64,000 nucleotides of DNA, from positions 1,302,001-1,366,000 of the forward strand of contig NZ_JAFBCE010000001.1 in the NCBI RefSeq assembly GCF_016907555.1, read 5' to 3'. This document shows, piece after piece, positions 27,790-36,569 of the stretch (positions are counted from its first letter, which is position 1; every line of letters starts with the position of its first letter). Made by a program: the position numbers and the translations under genes. The notes below the pieces were generated by a model. The model saw only the letters and a list, made by a program, of their open reading frames with translations. It did no database searches and was not told the DNA's origin. Source of the stretch: Microbacterium laevaniformans. GTDB taxonomy: Bacteria > Actinomycetota > Actinomycetes > Actinomycetales > Microbacteriaceae.

Positions 27790-30700
27790 GATTCGCCCCC
27801 AGATCCCAGGCCGAAGAATCGCTCGAAGAAGCGCGCAAGTGCCTCAACGGCTGTGCGCTTCTTCTCACCGTGCCCGCCGTCCACGGCGAACCTCGAGACG
27901 GGCGGCAAGATCTTGGTGATTGCCGTGCCGGTGGTCCGGAGCTGTCCGTCACGGAACGCCGCCTCGATAAACGCGCGCGTCTCATCCGGGCGGAGATTCT
28001 GGTCGGTGATTAGCGTGTCAAGCTCGGCCTCACGCTTGGCAGCGACGAAGGCCTGCCACTGATCGTCGACGGCCCCGGTCACGGATACAGAGTCGACGAA
28101 GTCTTCGACCAGGTCGCGCTTACTGCGCAAGCTCGGGCTCGCTTGCACGGCACGCGAAATCTCAGCGCGGATCTCCTTGTCCTCGCCGTCTCCGAAGCTG
28201 GCGCGATACTTCTCGACGAGCATCAGGATGTAGTCGACGTTGATCTCGACCTGTTTGATGAGCTCGATCTCGAAGACCACGTCGTCGTTGATCAGCTCCT
28301 TGTCGCTGTCACGATCGCGCCGGAACTCCGCGTAGAAGTCAAGGTACAAACTGCGATAGTCCTGCGCCTGACGCTCGGTGAGCGGGTCCTGCCCCTCGAA
28401 GTCGTCGAAGGAGGTCAAGATGTTCTGAAGTCGCAGGATGGCGCCGAAGAGTGCGATGAAGTCTTTCTGCGCCGACTCTCCGATGATCTGCTGGCCGAGC
28501 GGGTACTTCTGCAGGAGTTCGGTCACCTTTTCGACGTACTCGCCGTAGTAGTCCTGGTACGGCTTCAGCAGGACGACGCCTCGGGCGTCCTTGTTACCGA
28601 AGAGCTCGAGGGCGGCATTGGTCGCATCTTCGAGGTTCCGGAACGAGACGATGTTGCCGTAGGTCTTGACGGAGTTCAGGATCCGGTTGGTGCGCGAGTA
28701 GGCCTGGATGAGTCCGTGCGAGCGAAGGTTCTTGTCCACGAACAGCGTGTTCATCGTCGTGGCGTCAAAGCCCGTCAGGAACATGTTGACCACGATGACC
28801 AGATCGAGCTCGCGGTTCTTCATCCGCTGCGACAGATCCTTGTAGTAGTTCTGGAAGCTGTCGCTGCTGGTGTCGTAGCTCGTGCCGAAGAGACCGTTGT
28901 AGTCCTTGATCGCGGACTCGAGGAACTCCCGCGCGTCGCCGCTGAGTCCCTCGGTGTCGAACGCCTCGTCGTCGAGGATGTCCTCGTCCTGAGCATCGTT
29001 GGCACCGTACGAGAAAATGACACCGACCTTCAGTCGACGATCCGGCGTCAGGCCCTTCTGCTGCGTCTTGAACTCTAAGTAGTAGCGCTGGGCGGCTTCG
29101 ATAGAAGCGGTGGCGAAAATGGCGTTGAATCCGCGGACACGCTTCTTCTCACGGAGGGCTTCGACGCGGCGACGGGTACGGACGGACTCACCGACGTTGA
29201 TGACGACCGAGTGCTCGTAGCTGGAGGCGCGCTTCGTCTTCTGGTCGAAGTGCTGCAGCGTGTACTCCACGATCTGCGCCACGCGCCGCGAGTCCAGGAG
29301 CGCCTTTTCCGACTCCACTCCCGAGACCTGCTTGTCGTCAGGAGCGCCCACCTTGACGGTGTTGATGTAGTCGATGCGGAACGGCAGAACGTTCTTGTCC
29401 GTGATGGCGTCGACGATCGTGTAGGTGTGCAGTTTGTCGCCGAACGCTTGCTCGGTCGTTCGCAGGCGCGGGTTTCCGCCACTGCCCGAGTTGGCCGCGA
29501 AGATCGGCGTGCCCGTGAAGCCGAAGAGGTTGTAGCGCTTGAACGCGCGTGTGATGTCCGTGTGCATGTCGCCGAACTGCGAGCGGTGACACTCATCGAA
29601 GATGATCACGACGTGGCCCGAGTAGATCTCGTGACCCTTGTTGGCGCGAACGAAGTTCGAAAGCTTCTGGATCGTCGTGATGATGATCCGCGCGTTCGGG
29701 TCTTCGAGCTGCTTCTTGAGCACCGAAGTCGACGCGTTGGAGTTTGCCGCCCCCTTCTCGAACCGGTCGTACTCGCGCATGGTCTGATAGTCGAGATCCT
29801 TACGGTCCACGACGAATAGCACCTTGTCGACGCTTGGGAGCTTCGACGCGAGCTGCGCGGTCTTGAACGAGGTGAGGGTCTTCCCCGACCCTGTGGTGTG
29901 CCAGACGTACCCGCCGGCCTCGATGGTGCCGAGCCGCTTGTAGTTGGTCGCGATCTCGATGCGCTGCAGGATCCGCTCGGTCGCCACGATCTGGTACGGG
30001 CGCATTACCAGCAGGTCACGATCGACGGTGAGCACGCAGTACTTGGTCAAGATGTTGAGCAGTGCGTGCTTCGCGAAGAACGTCTTGACGAAGGCCGTGA
30101 GCTCCTGGATCGGCCTGTTTTGCGCGTCCGCCCACCACGACGTGAACTCAAAGCTGTTGCTGGTCTTCTTCTTGCTGCCTGACGCCTTCTTGCCTTCGTC
30201 GATGTGACGGTTGCGCGTCGTGTTGGAGTAGTACTTGGTCAGCGTCCCGTTGCTGATGACGAACAACTGGACGTACTCGAAGAGACCTGAGCCTGACCAG
30301 AAGCTGTTGCGCTGGTAGCGGTTGATCTGGTTGAAGGCCTCGCGGATGTCGACGCCGCGACGTTTCAGCTCGATGTGCACCATCGGCAGGCCGTTCACGA
30401 GGACTGTGACGTCGTAGCGATTCGCGTACTGCGCACCGCCTTCGCCCTGGCCAATCTCGTACTGGTTGATCACCTGCAGGCGGTTGTTGTGGATGGTCTT
30501 CTTGTCGATCAACGAGATGTTCTTGGTCGAACCGTCATCGCGGGTCAGGATCTGGACGTGGTCCGCCTGGATGCGCGTCGTCTTCTCAACGATGCCGTCG
30601 TTCTGGCTGGCGATCTTGTTCTTGAAGAAGTCGTCCCACTCGGTGTCGCTGAACTCGATGTGGTTCAGCGTCTCAAGCTGCACGCGGAGGTTCGTAACCA

Positions 30701-30890
30701 GTTGAGCTTCAGAGGTGATCGGGAGGTACTCGTAGGCCTGCGACTGGAGCAGCCGAATCATCTCGCGTTCGAGATCAGACTCGGACTGGTAGGCCGACGC
30801 GTGAGAGGCTTCGGTCACATACTCAGCAACGACCGTGCTCTCTCCAGAGACTGCGATCGGATCGTACCTGCGGCCAACTGCATCACTCAT
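27786..30890 (-). CDS. hsdR: Type I restriction endonuclease subunit R
   Basis: 1034 residues. The N-terminal nuclease has NRYDVTVLVNGLPMVHIELK (Asp...Glu-x-Lys). The SF2 translocase has WHTTGSGKTLTS (Walker A), IIFDECHRSQFG (DECH), FGFTGTPIFA (III), MFLTGFDATTMNTLFVDK (V) and GLIQAYSRTNRI (VI). A C-terminal helical domain binds the methylase core. Overall it resembles the EcoR124-type (type IC) R subunit. It cuts unmodified DNA after translocation. It is coupled to hsdS by a 4-bp overlap and to the GajA-like gene downstream. Confidence 0.95.
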   Translation of the reverse strand: MSDAVGRRYDPIAVSGESTVVAEYVTEASHASAYQSESDLEREMIRLLQSQAYEYLPITSEAQLVTNLRVQLETLNHIEFSDTEWDDFFKNKIASQNDGIVEKTTRIQADHVQILTRDDGSTKNISLIDKKTIHNNRLQVINQYEIGQGEGGAQYANRYDVTVLVNGLPMVHIELKRRGVDIREAFNQINRYQRNSFWSGSGLFEYVQLFVISNGTLTKYYSNTTRNRHIDEGKKASGSKKKTSNSFEFTSWWADAQNRPIQELTAFVKTFFAKHALLNILTKYCVLTVDRDLLVMRPYQIVATERILQRIEIATNYKRLGTIEAGGYVWHTTGSGKTLTSFKTAQLASKLPSVDKVLFVVDRKDLDYQTMREYDRFEKGAANSNASTSVLKKQLEDPNARIIITTIQKLSNFVRANKGHEIYSGHVVIIFDECHRSQFGDMHTDITRAFKRYNLFGFTGTPIFAANSGSGGNPRLRTTEQAFGDKLHTYTIVDAITDKNVLPFRIDYINTVKVGAPDDKQVSGVESEKALLDSRRVAQIVEYTLQHFDQKTKRASSYEHSVVINVGESVRTRRRVEALREKKRVRGFNAIFATASIEAAQRYYLEFKTQQKGLTPDRRLKVGVIFSYGANDAQDEDILDDEAFDTEGLSGDAREFLESAIKDYNGLFGTSYDTSSDSFQNYYKDLSQRMKNRELDLVIVVNMFLTGFDATTMNTLFVDKNLRSHGLIQAYSRTNRILNSVKTYGNIVSFRNLEDATNAALELFGNKDARGVVLLKPYQDYYGEYVEKVTELLQKYPLGQQIIGESAQKDFIALFGAILRLQNILTSFDDFEGQDPLTERQAQDYRSLYLDFYAEFRRDRDSDKELINDDVVFEIELIKQVEINVDYILMLVEKYRASFGDGEDKEIRAEISRAVQASPSLRSKRDLVEDFVDSVSVTGAVDDQWQAFVAAKREAELDTLITDQNLRPDETRAFIEAAFRDGQLRTTGTAITKILPPVSRFAVDGGHGEKKRTAVEALARFFERFFGLGSGGES

Positions 30891-32062
30891 GCCGATGCCC
30901 CCTCGAAGGTCATGAGCTTGTCTCGGTAGTACTCGTACTGCTTGCGACGAGCAGCAAGTTCGGCGGGGAGGCCATTCCTCAAGTCGTTCACCATGTCATC
31001 GAAGCTCGCGAGTTCTGATGCGACCCGACGCTGAGTCTCGAGCGACGGCATCTGAACCCTCAACTGCTTGAACCCGGCAACGTCAATGTTCTTTTGAGCC
31101 GATTGGGTGGACGTCGCAAAGATCGTCGGCTGCATGCTAAGGAGAAGCTGCCCAACGAAGTCTTTCTCGACCAAAGGATCGATAACGTCGAATGTAAACC
31201 CGGAGTCAAGCATCCAGAACTTGCCCGCAACGCGCCGAACACAGTTCGCAGACATCGCGAAGCGAGACACTACCCATTCGTCTTCGCGATTGAACGCGTC
31301 GGTCCGGAAGCTCTCGCCTCCGCCTCCGTAGACCGGAAACAGCGTCCCAGCGTCATCCTTCTTCGTGATTCGCGCGCCGAAGTTCAATCGAATAATTTCG
31401 CCCAGTGTGACGTCTCGTGACCCGTCTTGATCGGACGACCCCAACAACACGGTTCGGTAGTAGGCATACTGAGTCCGACGGGCCTCCAGCTCCGCCTCCA
31501 GCTCCGCCTCCAGCTCCGCCTCCAGCTGTGTGAACTGATCCAAGATTTTCACGATTTCCGACTGCACCTCGGCAGGCGGTACGGGGATTCGGATCTTAGA
31601 AAGAGCGTCACTTGAAATTCGTCGCACCTTCGTGCCGCTAACGAATCGAGCCTTCTGCTCCTGGAAACTCCGAGACGCAAAGAAGTATGAAACGAATCGC
31701 GGATCCATGCTGTGGCGGTATATGTATGCGTCCCCGCTGACCGCCACGTCACCCGTTCCGAGCCAGGCGGTCGCCTTAGCGACGGCCTCGTCGTCCTCGC
31801 TTGTAGTCGCGATGATGAGGTCCCCAGGGTGGGCGTGCCTCAACTTCTTGGCGAGCGCGGGATCGGTAAAGGACTTCGTCACTACCGTCCAAATCCCGTA
31901 GTGCGTGTGGATCTGGCCGTAGTGCACGGCCGGAAAGCCTTCCTGGGTGAGGTCGGTCTTCTGGAGGCCGTTGCCACGCACAAATACACCGATGTCACCA
32001 AGGGGCACAGTCGGAACCCCGTCCGGCGCCAGCTCTGCGAGCAGGTCATCGATCCGGCTCAT
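30887..32062 (-). CDS. hsdS: Type I restriction specificity subunit S
   Basis: 391 residues with two target-recognition halves. Each ends in a long helix that contains a RR(T/K)QY(A/E)YYR motif (residues about 195-215 and 365-385), the internal repeat typical of HsdS. Between the halves is an in-frame tandem of the tetrapeptide LEAE, comparable to the TAEL repeats of EcoR124-family S subunits. There, repeat number sets the spacing of the bipartite site. It forms the methylase and restriction complexes with the two M proteins and HsdR. The start overlaps the preceding hsdM by 4 bp. Confidence 0.93.
   Translation of the reverse strand: MSRIDDLLAELAPDGVPTVPLGDIGVFVRGNGLQKTDLTQEGFPAVHYGQIHTHYGIWTVVTKSFTDPALAKKLRHAHPGDLIIATTSEDDEAVAKATAWLGTGDVAVSGDAYIYRHSMDPRFVSYFFASRSFQEQKARFVSGTKVRRISSDALSKIRIPVPPAEVQSEIVKILDQFTQLEAELEAELEAELEARRTQYAYYRTVLLGSSDQDGSRDVTLGEIIRLNFGARITKKDDAGTLFPVYGGGGESFRTDAFNREDEWVVSRFAMSANCVRRVAGKFWMLDSGFTFDVIDPLVEKDFVGQLLLSMQPTIFATSTQSAQKNIDVAGFKQLRVQMPSLETQRRVASELASFDDMVNDLRNGLPAELAARRKQYEYYRDKLMTFEGASA
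31483..31525 (-). repeat. 12-bp tandem repeat encoding LEAE in hsdS
   Basis: CCTCCAGCTCCG occurs three times in a row plus a 7-bp partial copy on the plus strand. On the coding strand this is CTGGAGGCGGAG, giving LEAE three times then LEA in the central helix of HsdS. The units are identical in DNA, so slippage or recombination could add or remove turns of helix without a frameshift. Confidence 0.9.
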
Positions 32063-33561
32063 GACGCGGCTCCTTCAAGATCAGCGACGATCGCGTCGAT
32101 TCCGGTGCGGAGCTCGTTCTGACGCTCGACGATCCCCGCGATCTTCGCGTTCAGCGCGCGGATGTCGACAGCAACTCGGTTGTCTGCTGGCTGCACGTAC
32201 CGCGAGACAGAGAGGTCGAACTGCTGGAGCGCGATGTCCTCGTTTGGCACCAAGCGCGTGAAGTGCTCGATGTCCCCGCGAGACGCAACGGCATCGAGGA
32301 TCGCCGTCTGGTGCTGTTCAAGCAGTTCGTTCTTGTTGCCGACGCGGTCGCACAGCTTCGATGCGTCAACGAAGAGAACAGCACTGTCGCGCTTCGCTTT
32401 GCGGAGGATGACGACTACGCCTGCAACCGTGACGCCATAGCCCCAGTCCGGTGGCAGTTGGATCACGGTGTCCACAAAGTTGTTGGTCACGAGGTACTGC
32501 CGGATCTTCGCCTCGGCGGCACCTCGGTAGAGGGTGCCGGGGAACTGCACGAGCACCGCTACGCCGTCGGTGGCCAGCCAGGATGCGGCGTGCATCGTGA
32601 ACGCGAGGTCGTGGTATTGCTTCGGCGCCAGTACGCCGGCCGGCGCGAACCGATCGTCGTTGATGAGGACGGCGTCGTCCTTGCCGACCCATTTCGCCGA
32701 CCACTTCGGGTTGGAGACGATGATGTCAAAGGGTTCGTCGTCGCGGTGAGAGGGGTCAGTCAGCGTGCTGGCGCCGCCGTCGAGATCGATCCAGCCGAAC
32801 TCGATGCCGTGCACAAGAAGGTTCATGCGCGCCATGTTGTAGTTCGTGCGCACAAGCTCCTGTCCGCTGACGGTCGCTTCATGCGCGAGCCGCTGCCGGG
32901 TCTGAATCAAGAGTGAACCGGATCCGAATGCAGGGTCGTAGACGCTTCGCGCCTCGGGATTGGCCTGGGTCGCGAGTCGGGCCACCAACTCCGCAATCGT
33001 TGGTGGCGTGAAGTGGTCGCCGCCCTTCTTGCCTGCGGTCGTGACGTAGTAGCGCAGGAGCTCATCGAAGTCATCTGCCGCGTTGTTCATCTCGTAACCG
33101 GCGATCGCCGTGAGGAGACCAGCCAACCGCTTGTTGCGCGCATCGACTGTGTCGCCGAGCACGAGAGCGTTCGGGTCGAACCCACTGAAGAGACCCTTGT
33201 AGACGTTCTCACTCGCGGTTCCCACGGCGGTGGCCTCGAGCGCCTTGAACACCGAGACCAGCGTCTCGTTGAGATTTTCGTCCTTCGCTGCCCCTGACTG
33301 CACCGTTTCATAAAGCTGGCTCGGCAGGAGGAAGTAGCCCTTCTCGTCGATCGTCGTGAGGCGAGCCTGTTCAGCGGTCGCGTCGTCAAGGTCCGCGTAG
33401 TCGAAATCGGTCGCCCCGGCAGCGAGCTCCTCGGCGTTGATGAACGCCGCAAGGTCCTCAGAGAGGAAGCGATAGAAGAGCGCACCGAGAACGTACGACT
33501 TCAGATCCCATGCCTCGGTGTCCGAGTGGAACTGTTTGGCAACTTGAACAATGCCGCTCAC
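32059..33561 (-). CDS. Second HsdM-like protein with degenerate motif IV
   Basis: 500 residues, colinear with the preceding HsdM (similar helical N-terminus, LINDDRFAPAGVLAPK, TLYRGAAEAKIRQYL). Motif I DPAFGSGSLLI (209-219) is retained. Motif IV is SNPKWSAKW (NPKW at 284-287) where the first HsdM has SNPPYSIKW. Family knowledge says NPP(Y/F) holds the target adenine, so P-to-K and Y-to-W should cripple methylation. It lies between hsdM and hsdS with 4-bp overlaps on both sides. It may act as the second, structural M protomer in an asymmetric M-M'-S complex. Confidence 0.88.
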   Translation of the reverse strand: MSGIVQVAKQFHSDTEAWDLKSYVLGALFYRFLSEDLAAFINAEELAAGATDFDYADLDDATAEQARLTTIDEKGYFLLPSQLYETVQSGAAKDENLNETLVSVFKALEATAVGTASENVYKGLFSGFDPNALVLGDTVDARNKRLAGLLTAIAGYEMNNAADDFDELLRYYVTTAGKKGGDHFTPPTIAELVARLATQANPEARSVYDPAFGSGSLLIQTRQRLAHEATVSGQELVRTNYNMARMNLLVHGIEFGWIDLDGGASTLTDPSHRDDEPFDIIVSNPKWSAKWVGKDDAVLINDDRFAPAGVLAPKQYHDLAFTMHAASWLATDGVAVLVQFPGTLYRGAAEAKIRQYLVTNNFVDTVIQLPPDWGYGVTVAGVVVILRKAKRDSAVLFVDASKLCDRVGNKNELLEQHQTAILDAVASRGDIEHFTRLVPNEDIALQQFDLSVSRYVQPADNRVAVDIRALNAKIAGIVERQNELRTGIDAIVADLEGAAS

Positions 33562-35144
33562 GAGCTGGCTCCGGCTGATCGCGAGTCCCGCAGGTCAGCC
33601 ACGATGGCGTCAATTTCTGTGCGGAGTACGGCTTGGCGCGAGACGATGCGCTCGATGTCTCGTTCGAGCAAATCAATGTCTATAGCCTCCCGGGTGTCCT
33701 CCTGCTCGACATAGGACGAGACCGCGATGTTGTAGCCGTTAGAGGCGATGTCCCCGTTTGGTACGAGCTTGACGAAGTGGTCTTCATCTTCCCGCTTCTC
33801 GTAGGCGAGCAAGATGCTCTGCTGATCATCCGGCGTGAGCTTGTTCTTGTTGCCTACCCGCGTGAACTCGGCCGACGCGTCGATGAACAACACCGAGTTG
33901 TCGGTCTTCGACTTCTTCAGCACGATGATGCAGGTTGCGATGGTCGTACCGAAGAACAGATCGGCGGGGAGCTGGATGACCGCATCGACGTAGTTGTTGT
34001 CGATGAGATACTTGCGAATCTTCTGCTCGGCGCCCCCGCGGTAGAGCACACCCGGGAACTCGACGATTGCCGCCGTACCGTTCACGGCCAGCCAGCTGAG
34101 GATGTGCATCGTGAAGGCGAGATCGGCCTTCGACTTAGGTGCGAGGACGCCTGCCGGCGCAAAGCGCTCGTCATTGATCAGCAGCGGGTTGGCGTCTCCG
34201 TCCCACTTGATCGAGTACGGCGGGTTGGAAACGATCGCCTCGAACGGCTCATCGTCCCAGTGCGCTGGGTCGATGAGTGTGTCACCGTGCGCGAGGTTGA
34301 ACTTCTCGTAGTTGACGTCGTGCAGGAACATGTTGATGCGCGCGAGGTTGTAGGTGGTCAGGTTGATCTCCTGACCGTAGAAGCCCTGGCGCACGTTCTC
34401 CTTGCCGAGCACCTTCGCGAACTTCAGCAGCAGTGAGCCAGACCCCGCGGCGGGGTCGTAGACCTTGTTGACGGCTGTCTTCCCGACGACCGTGATGCGT
34501 GCAAGGAGTTCAGATACTTCTTGGGGCGTGTAGTACTCGCCGCCAGACTTGCCTGCGTTGGCTGCGTACATCTGCATGAGGTACTCGTACGCGTCGCCGA
34601 AGAGGTCAATTGAGTTGTCCTGGAGGTCGCCCAGCGGCAGATCGCCGATCGCGTGCAGCAGCTTGACGAGCTTCTCGTTGCGCTTCGCGACTGTGGCACC
34701 GAGCTTGTTGCTATTGACGTCAAGATCGTCGAATAGCCCCTTCAGGTCGTCTTCGCTGTCGGTCCCGAGCGCTGAACCTTCGATGTTCTTGAAGACGCGC
34801 TCCAAGGTCTCGTTGAGGTTCTCGTCGGTTGCCGCGCGCTCCCGAACGTTCGCAAAGAGCTCGGAAGGAAGGATATAGAACCCCTTCTCGGCAACAGTCT
34901 CGCTCCGACCGAACTCCGCGGCGGCGTCCGGGAGCCGGGCGTAATCGAAGTTCGGTTCGCCAGCGGCGCGCTCGCCCTTGTTGATGTAGAGCGCGAGGTT
35001 CTCCGAGACGAATCGATAGAACAGCATCCCGAGCACGTAGCTCTTGAAATCCCAGCCATCGACCGAGCCACGAAGGTCGTTTGCGATGCGCCAAATCGTC
35101 TTATGGAGTTCGGCGCGCTGCGCTTCCTTCGTTGTCGGTGCCAT
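33558..35144 (-). CDS. hsdM: Type I methyltransferase subunit M
   Basis: 528 residues. The N-terminal helical HsdM domain (WDFKSYVLGMLFYRFVSENL) is followed by the N6-adenine methylase domain, with motif I DPAAGSGSLLL around 230-240 and motif IV SNPPYS with NPPY at 307-310. It closely matches EcoR124-type HsdM. It methylates adenine in the bipartite target, protecting host DNA. It leads the operon, with GCAGGAG 8 nt before the ATG. The stop overlaps the next gene by 4 bp. The 239-bp gap upstream should carry the operon promoter; TACGGT near 35210 is a candidate -10. Confidence 0.95.
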   Translation of the reverse strand: MAPTTKEAQRAELHKTIWRIANDLRGSVDGWDFKSYVLGMLFYRFVSENLALYINKGERAAGEPNFDYARLPDAAAEFGRSETVAEKGFYILPSELFANVRERAATDENLNETLERVFKNIEGSALGTDSEDDLKGLFDDLDVNSNKLGATVAKRNEKLVKLLHAIGDLPLGDLQDNSIDLFGDAYEYLMQMYAANAGKSGGEYYTPQEVSELLARITVVGKTAVNKVYDPAAGSGSLLLKFAKVLGKENVRQGFYGQEINLTTYNLARINMFLHDVNYEKFNLAHGDTLIDPAHWDDEPFEAIVSNPPYSIKWDGDANPLLINDERFAPAGVLAPKSKADLAFTMHILSWLAVNGTAAIVEFPGVLYRGGAEQKIRKYLIDNNYVDAVIQLPADLFFGTTIATCIIVLKKSKTDNSVLFIDASAEFTRVGNKNKLTPDDQQSILLAYEKREDEDHFVKLVPNGDIASNGYNIAVSSYVEQEDTREAIDIDLLERDIERIVSRQAVLRTEIDAIVADLRDSRSAGASS

Positions 35145-35383
35145 GTAGTTATCTCCTGCGCCCCAGGCGCGTTACGTTGTCGACGAGGTGTCGCTCTCAC
35201 CGTACCGGTGGGTGCAGACACACCCCGGGCGCGTCGTTCGGAACGGCGCGAAACGGGTTGTACGGGCGGGAGGACGACGCCTCAACCTAGCCACGGCTGT
35301 CTGACGCTAATTATCGCATGACCAGTGTTTTTCGTAAACAGTGACTCCCGGGCGTCCCGTACCTCTCGTCTGCGATGACGCGG

Positions 35384-36469
35384 CTACGGTGCGCGGCGCA
35401 CGGCGTCGGCCGGACGGTCCTCGTCAGCCCCCTCCAGACGGAAGCGTTCGATCTCCGCGTGCACCGCGGCCGCCGCTGCCTTCAGTTCCGCGATGGTCAA
35501 CGCTGGCGCCTTGACGTATTTGTAGACGAAGGATGGCGCGAAGTGGTTGAACTCCTTGCGCCCGCCAATCGCCTGCGGGAGCGGGGCGGGGAACGAGTAG
35601 AACTCGGGGTGCTCGCGACTGACGTCCTCGCGAAGCCGCCGGGACTCCTGGCTTCGGCCGGAGATGGACTGGTCGTGATAGACCGCTGCGCGGCGGAACT
35701 GGTCGCCCTGGAGCTGCCAGCCGAGGTGCAGGTGCATGCCGCGGGTGTAGACGTACTCGAAGGACTCGACCAACGGTGTGGCGTTGCTCATGCCACCCGC
35801 CGCCGGCTGCTCAAGTCCCGGCAGAAGGTCGTTGAGGACGTGCGCTACTCGCTGGGCTCGCGCCTTCCGGAGCGCGGCGCGCATCTGCGAGCTGGAGATC
35901 GCCCCGAGCAAGCTGTCGGGGAGCCACACCCGCTCGTCGTCAGACTGCACGTCTACGGCCGAAACGAGCTGATGCAGGTCAGAGACGAGTGCGGCGTAGC
36001 GGCGCATCGTCTCAACCTCGTAGGACGCGTCTGAGGCCGGCAACGCCTCCCGAATCCGCTCGGCGAATTCGGCGTAGCTCAGGTAGTGCCACTCGCCGAG
36101 GTCGAAGTCCGGCTCACTGACTGACAAGAGCACGAGGGCGGGTCGGTGCGGCCACTTGGAGGCAGCCGCCTCGTACTCATCAAGCTGGTCGCGGTGCGGC
36201 AGCGAGAAGACCTTGTTCTCGATGACGAGCGGCGCACGATCCGACCAATGGAAGACGAGATCCATGTGGCCGCGCTCGCGCTCCACGAAGCGGCGCGAGT
36301 CCTCCCCAGGCGCAGAGAGCGGTCGGAAGGTGGCGTCGGCAGCGTCTGGCAGCCGGTCGAAGTACCAGCCGATGAGGTTGGAGTGGAACAGCTCCCGCTG
36401 CCCGTACATGAGCCGACCCAGCGGGTTCGCCTCGATGCGAGCCGCGATCGCTTTGAATTCGTCGGTCAT
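35384..36469 (-). CDS. PD-(D/E)XK nuclease superfamily protein
   Basis: 361 residues. The N-terminal half has a family-typical core: GQRELFHSNLIGWYFD, GHMDLVFHW (Asp) and PLVIENKVFSLPHRDQL (Glu-x-Lys), followed by LVLLSVSEP, consistent with the PD-(D/E)XK fold. The C-terminal half is less conserved. Such stand-alone nucleases are frequent in defence islands, but the target is unknown. It shares a 100-bp divergent control region with the plus-strand unknown gene. TAGCCT lies 9 nt before the ATG, so transcripts probably have little or no leader. Confidence 0.78.
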   Translation of the reverse strand: MTDEFKAIAARIEANPLGRLMYGQRELFHSNLIGWYFDRLPDAADATFRPLSAPGEDSRRFVERERGHMDLVFHWSDRAPLVIENKVFSLPHRDQLDEYEAAASKWPHRPALVLLSVSEPDFDLGEWHYLSYAEFAERIREALPASDASYEVETMRRYAALVSDLHQLVSAVDVQSDDERVWLPDSLLGAISSSQMRAALRKARAQRVAHVLNDLLPGLEQPAAGGMSNATPLVESFEYVYTRGMHLHLGWQLQGDQFRRAAVYHDQSISGRSQESRRLREDVSREHPEFYSFPAPLPQAIGGRKEFNHFAPSFVYKYVKAPALTIAELKAAAAAVHAEIERFRLEGADEDRPADAVRRAP

Positions 36470-36569
36470 GATGAGTTCAGGCTACGAGCCCATCAGCCCC
36501 ACATTCACGAACGACCCAGCGCACGTGCTCGGCTACCGTGGGGATGATCAGCATCACCGGGGAGCGCAC

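Noticed and set aside
28143..29078. A 311-codon plus-strand frame inside hsdR
   Set aside because: It is the antisense shadow of hsdR, whose motifs are continuous on the minus strand.
31483..31525. Short tandem repeats as a possible CRISPR or minisatellite
   Set aside because: Units are 12 bp, contiguous and in frame inside hsdS, so they are protein-coding. No CRISPR array was seen anywhere in the window.
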